A stretch of DNA of 64,000 bases from Oasisia sp. SBJ-2009 (taxonomy: Eukaryota; Annelida; Polychaeta; Sabellida; Siboglinidae), in the NCBI GenBank assembly GCA_964017155.1, contig OZ024867.1, positions 16,254,262 through 16,318,261 of the forward strand. Direction: 5' to 3'. The notes below the pieces were generated by a model that was not told where the DNA came from, did no database searches, and worked only from the letters and a program-made list of their open reading frames with translations. Position numbers and translations under genes: made by a program. Shown here piece by piece: positions 62,544 through 64,000 of this stretch (within the stretch, counting starts at the first letter, position 1; the number at the start of each line of letters is the position of its first letter).

Positions 62544-62560
62544 TGTGTGTGTCTGCGTGT

Positions 62561-62622
<62 letters not shown>

Positions 62623-62652
62623 TGCGTGTGTGTATTTGTGTGTGTGTACACT
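62480..62652. repeat. (TG)n microsatellite
   Basis: A TG array with a few interruptions (TTTG, GAG, TCTGCG, TATG, GTGCG). Confidence 0.97.
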
Positions 62653-62699
62653 GTGTTTTGCTTGCACTGCACGTGTGCGACGAATATTTGCTGCGCATG

Positions 62700-64000
62700 C
62701 GTGGATGTGTGCGTGCAATTCTATGTCGTGCATAGCTGCATGTGTGTGATTGTGCGTTTAGCTATGTTATGATAACATGTGGTAACCATGACGTTTTGGC
62801 AAAAAACATATTGACAGTGTCCAGTGATAACACTGTTGAAAGCACTCATAATATGTCACTGTTTTTCGTTTTGCCCTGCAAGCTTTAGTCATTCATTAGA
62901 GTGTACATACACTAATTCAGAGTAAACGAAATCACAGACAAAATAACAGTTTTGCCTAGGAAACTCACAGGAAATAAGGTCACAAAATAGTGTTTTTTCA
63001 TACACTGTCTAGTTAATACAACGGTTTGATCTTGCATAAACGAGCAGCATAACCTCTTTTGAATCTTAGACAATAGTAAGAAATAAGGTAGCAAAATAAT
63101 GTTATTGTGGCACAGATCGCTACAGACTGCCATTTTTACACAATCATAGCAAAAATGACAGAGTTACCTAACAGCCAAGTTGATTTGGGTTCTCCCTATA
63201 ACACCAGGCTGCCCTGTCTTGCTAGGCTGAGTGATGTTTGAACAACTCCCAAGAAGACCTACTTAATTTGGGATACATGACTTTGACAACGGGCTTGCTT
63301 ATCTGAGCCAGACCTTCTCTAACCCACAAAGGCAATTAGCAGGCTGGTGGTGTCCACTTTTACTGCCCAGTACCCACACGTGCTAATGTGTGTAAATATG
63401 ACTAAATAAGGCCTGAATGATCTCACATTGGCATTGCTGACTCTTAGCAGAAACTTTTCATTTCTTGATAACCATGTCCAATGTATTTATCATAACATTC
63501 GTTACAAGACATTGGCTGTAATATAAGTATTTAATAACAAAAGTAAAACAATTCTTTAGGGGTTCTAATACAGATTTCCCTTAATGGATAAGTGTTGGCT
63601 GGTGTCTATTTAATGCATAATATATTAATGAGTAATGAACATGTCTGGCAGGATATTCAATTACCCAATGTGGTAAGCTGTAAAAACTACAACAGTGTAA
63701 AGCAATTGAAGATCCTACCTGGCTTGGGGTGCCACTTCCTTTCCTCAAGCAAATATTTCTTATCACTTTGCACCACCACTGAGAAACTGACACAATAGGA
63801 GGCCTTAGCAGTTGCCATCTAGCAGGGCTGGTTAGAACAGGGCAAGGGGCATGGAAGCCAAGATCAAACGACAGGCAGGCCACAGCAAAAGAGGCCTGTA
63901 GTTGCTAATTGCAGCAGGGTCCATATGTCAGAGGTGACAACTGACTACCTGTTATTGGATATTAGCTAATCTGGTATGCTCAGTGTTGTCATGGTGAATG
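62700..64000. other. Right-end intergenic stretch
   Basis: No exon, tRNA or repeat is recognised. A 100-codon minus-strand frame at 63581-63883 has no domain and no splice support. Confidence 0.4.

Noticed and set aside
63581..63883. 100-codon minus-strand frame as an upstream NLR exon
   Set aside because: No domain and no splice sites in phase with the first HEPN exon.

Overview
The window is eukaryotic nuclear DNA from an invertebrate animal. The evidence is spliced genes with GT/AG boundaries, long introns, several classes of metazoan transposable element, and very abundant micro- and minisatellites. The mix of non-LTR retrotransposons with a PHD finger and a 2A-like motif, a Penelope-like element, PIF/Harbinger and Tc1 DNA transposons, tRNA-derived SINEs and a HEPN-NACHT-LRR receptor gene fits a marine invertebrate. 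A mollusc or a lancelet-like animal is my best guess, but I cannot fix the phylum from the sequence alone. There is no prokaryotic, phage or CRISPR content.

Two host genes can be reconstructed, both on the minus strand. The left one (about 3.4-15.1 kb) is part of PEX1, the peroxisomal AAA ATPase. N-terminal-domain exons at 15.1, 14.4 and 13.8 kb and two probable middle exons at 4.1 and 3.5 kb are visible; the AAA domains would lie off the left edge. Between the 13.8 and 4.1 kb exons sits an 8.4 kb nest of retrotransposons: an old plus-strand LINE (A) split by a young minus-strand LINE (B). B has one uninterrupted 1138-codon ORF with a 2A-like motif, a PHD finger, an endonuclease and a reverse transcriptase.

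The right gene is the main discovery. It is an NLR-type immune receptor spread over about 29 kb (59.6 down to 30.2 kb) in 14 phase-compatible exons, predicting about 1119 residues. It has an N-terminal DZIP3-like HEPN region, a helical linker, a large single-exon NACHT ATPase, four or five LRR modules on phase-2 exons, and a unique C-terminal domain. Its introns hold a deleted LINE (D, 52.4-55.8 kb) and a 15 kb intron (32.5-47.7 kb) filled with mobile DNA: a Harbinger fragment, a Tc1 remnant, LINE C, a His-Me endonuclease relic, THAP fragments in a foldback structure, and a SINE.

The region from 15 to 30 kb is gene-poor. It holds paired inverted minisatellite arms (16.5/18.8 kb), a 49-bp minisatellite whose unit contains splice-site motifs and leads into a candidate terminal exon (22.9 kb), a 33-34 bp minisatellite (24.6 kb), diverged SINEs and a Penelope-like fragment. 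Upstream of the receptor gene (59.7-62.7 kb) are long TA arrays, a 59-bp minisatellite of about 20 copies interrupted by a LINE fragment, and a TG array. Most long open frames in the repeat tracts are artefacts of repeat periodicity and are not annotated as genes.
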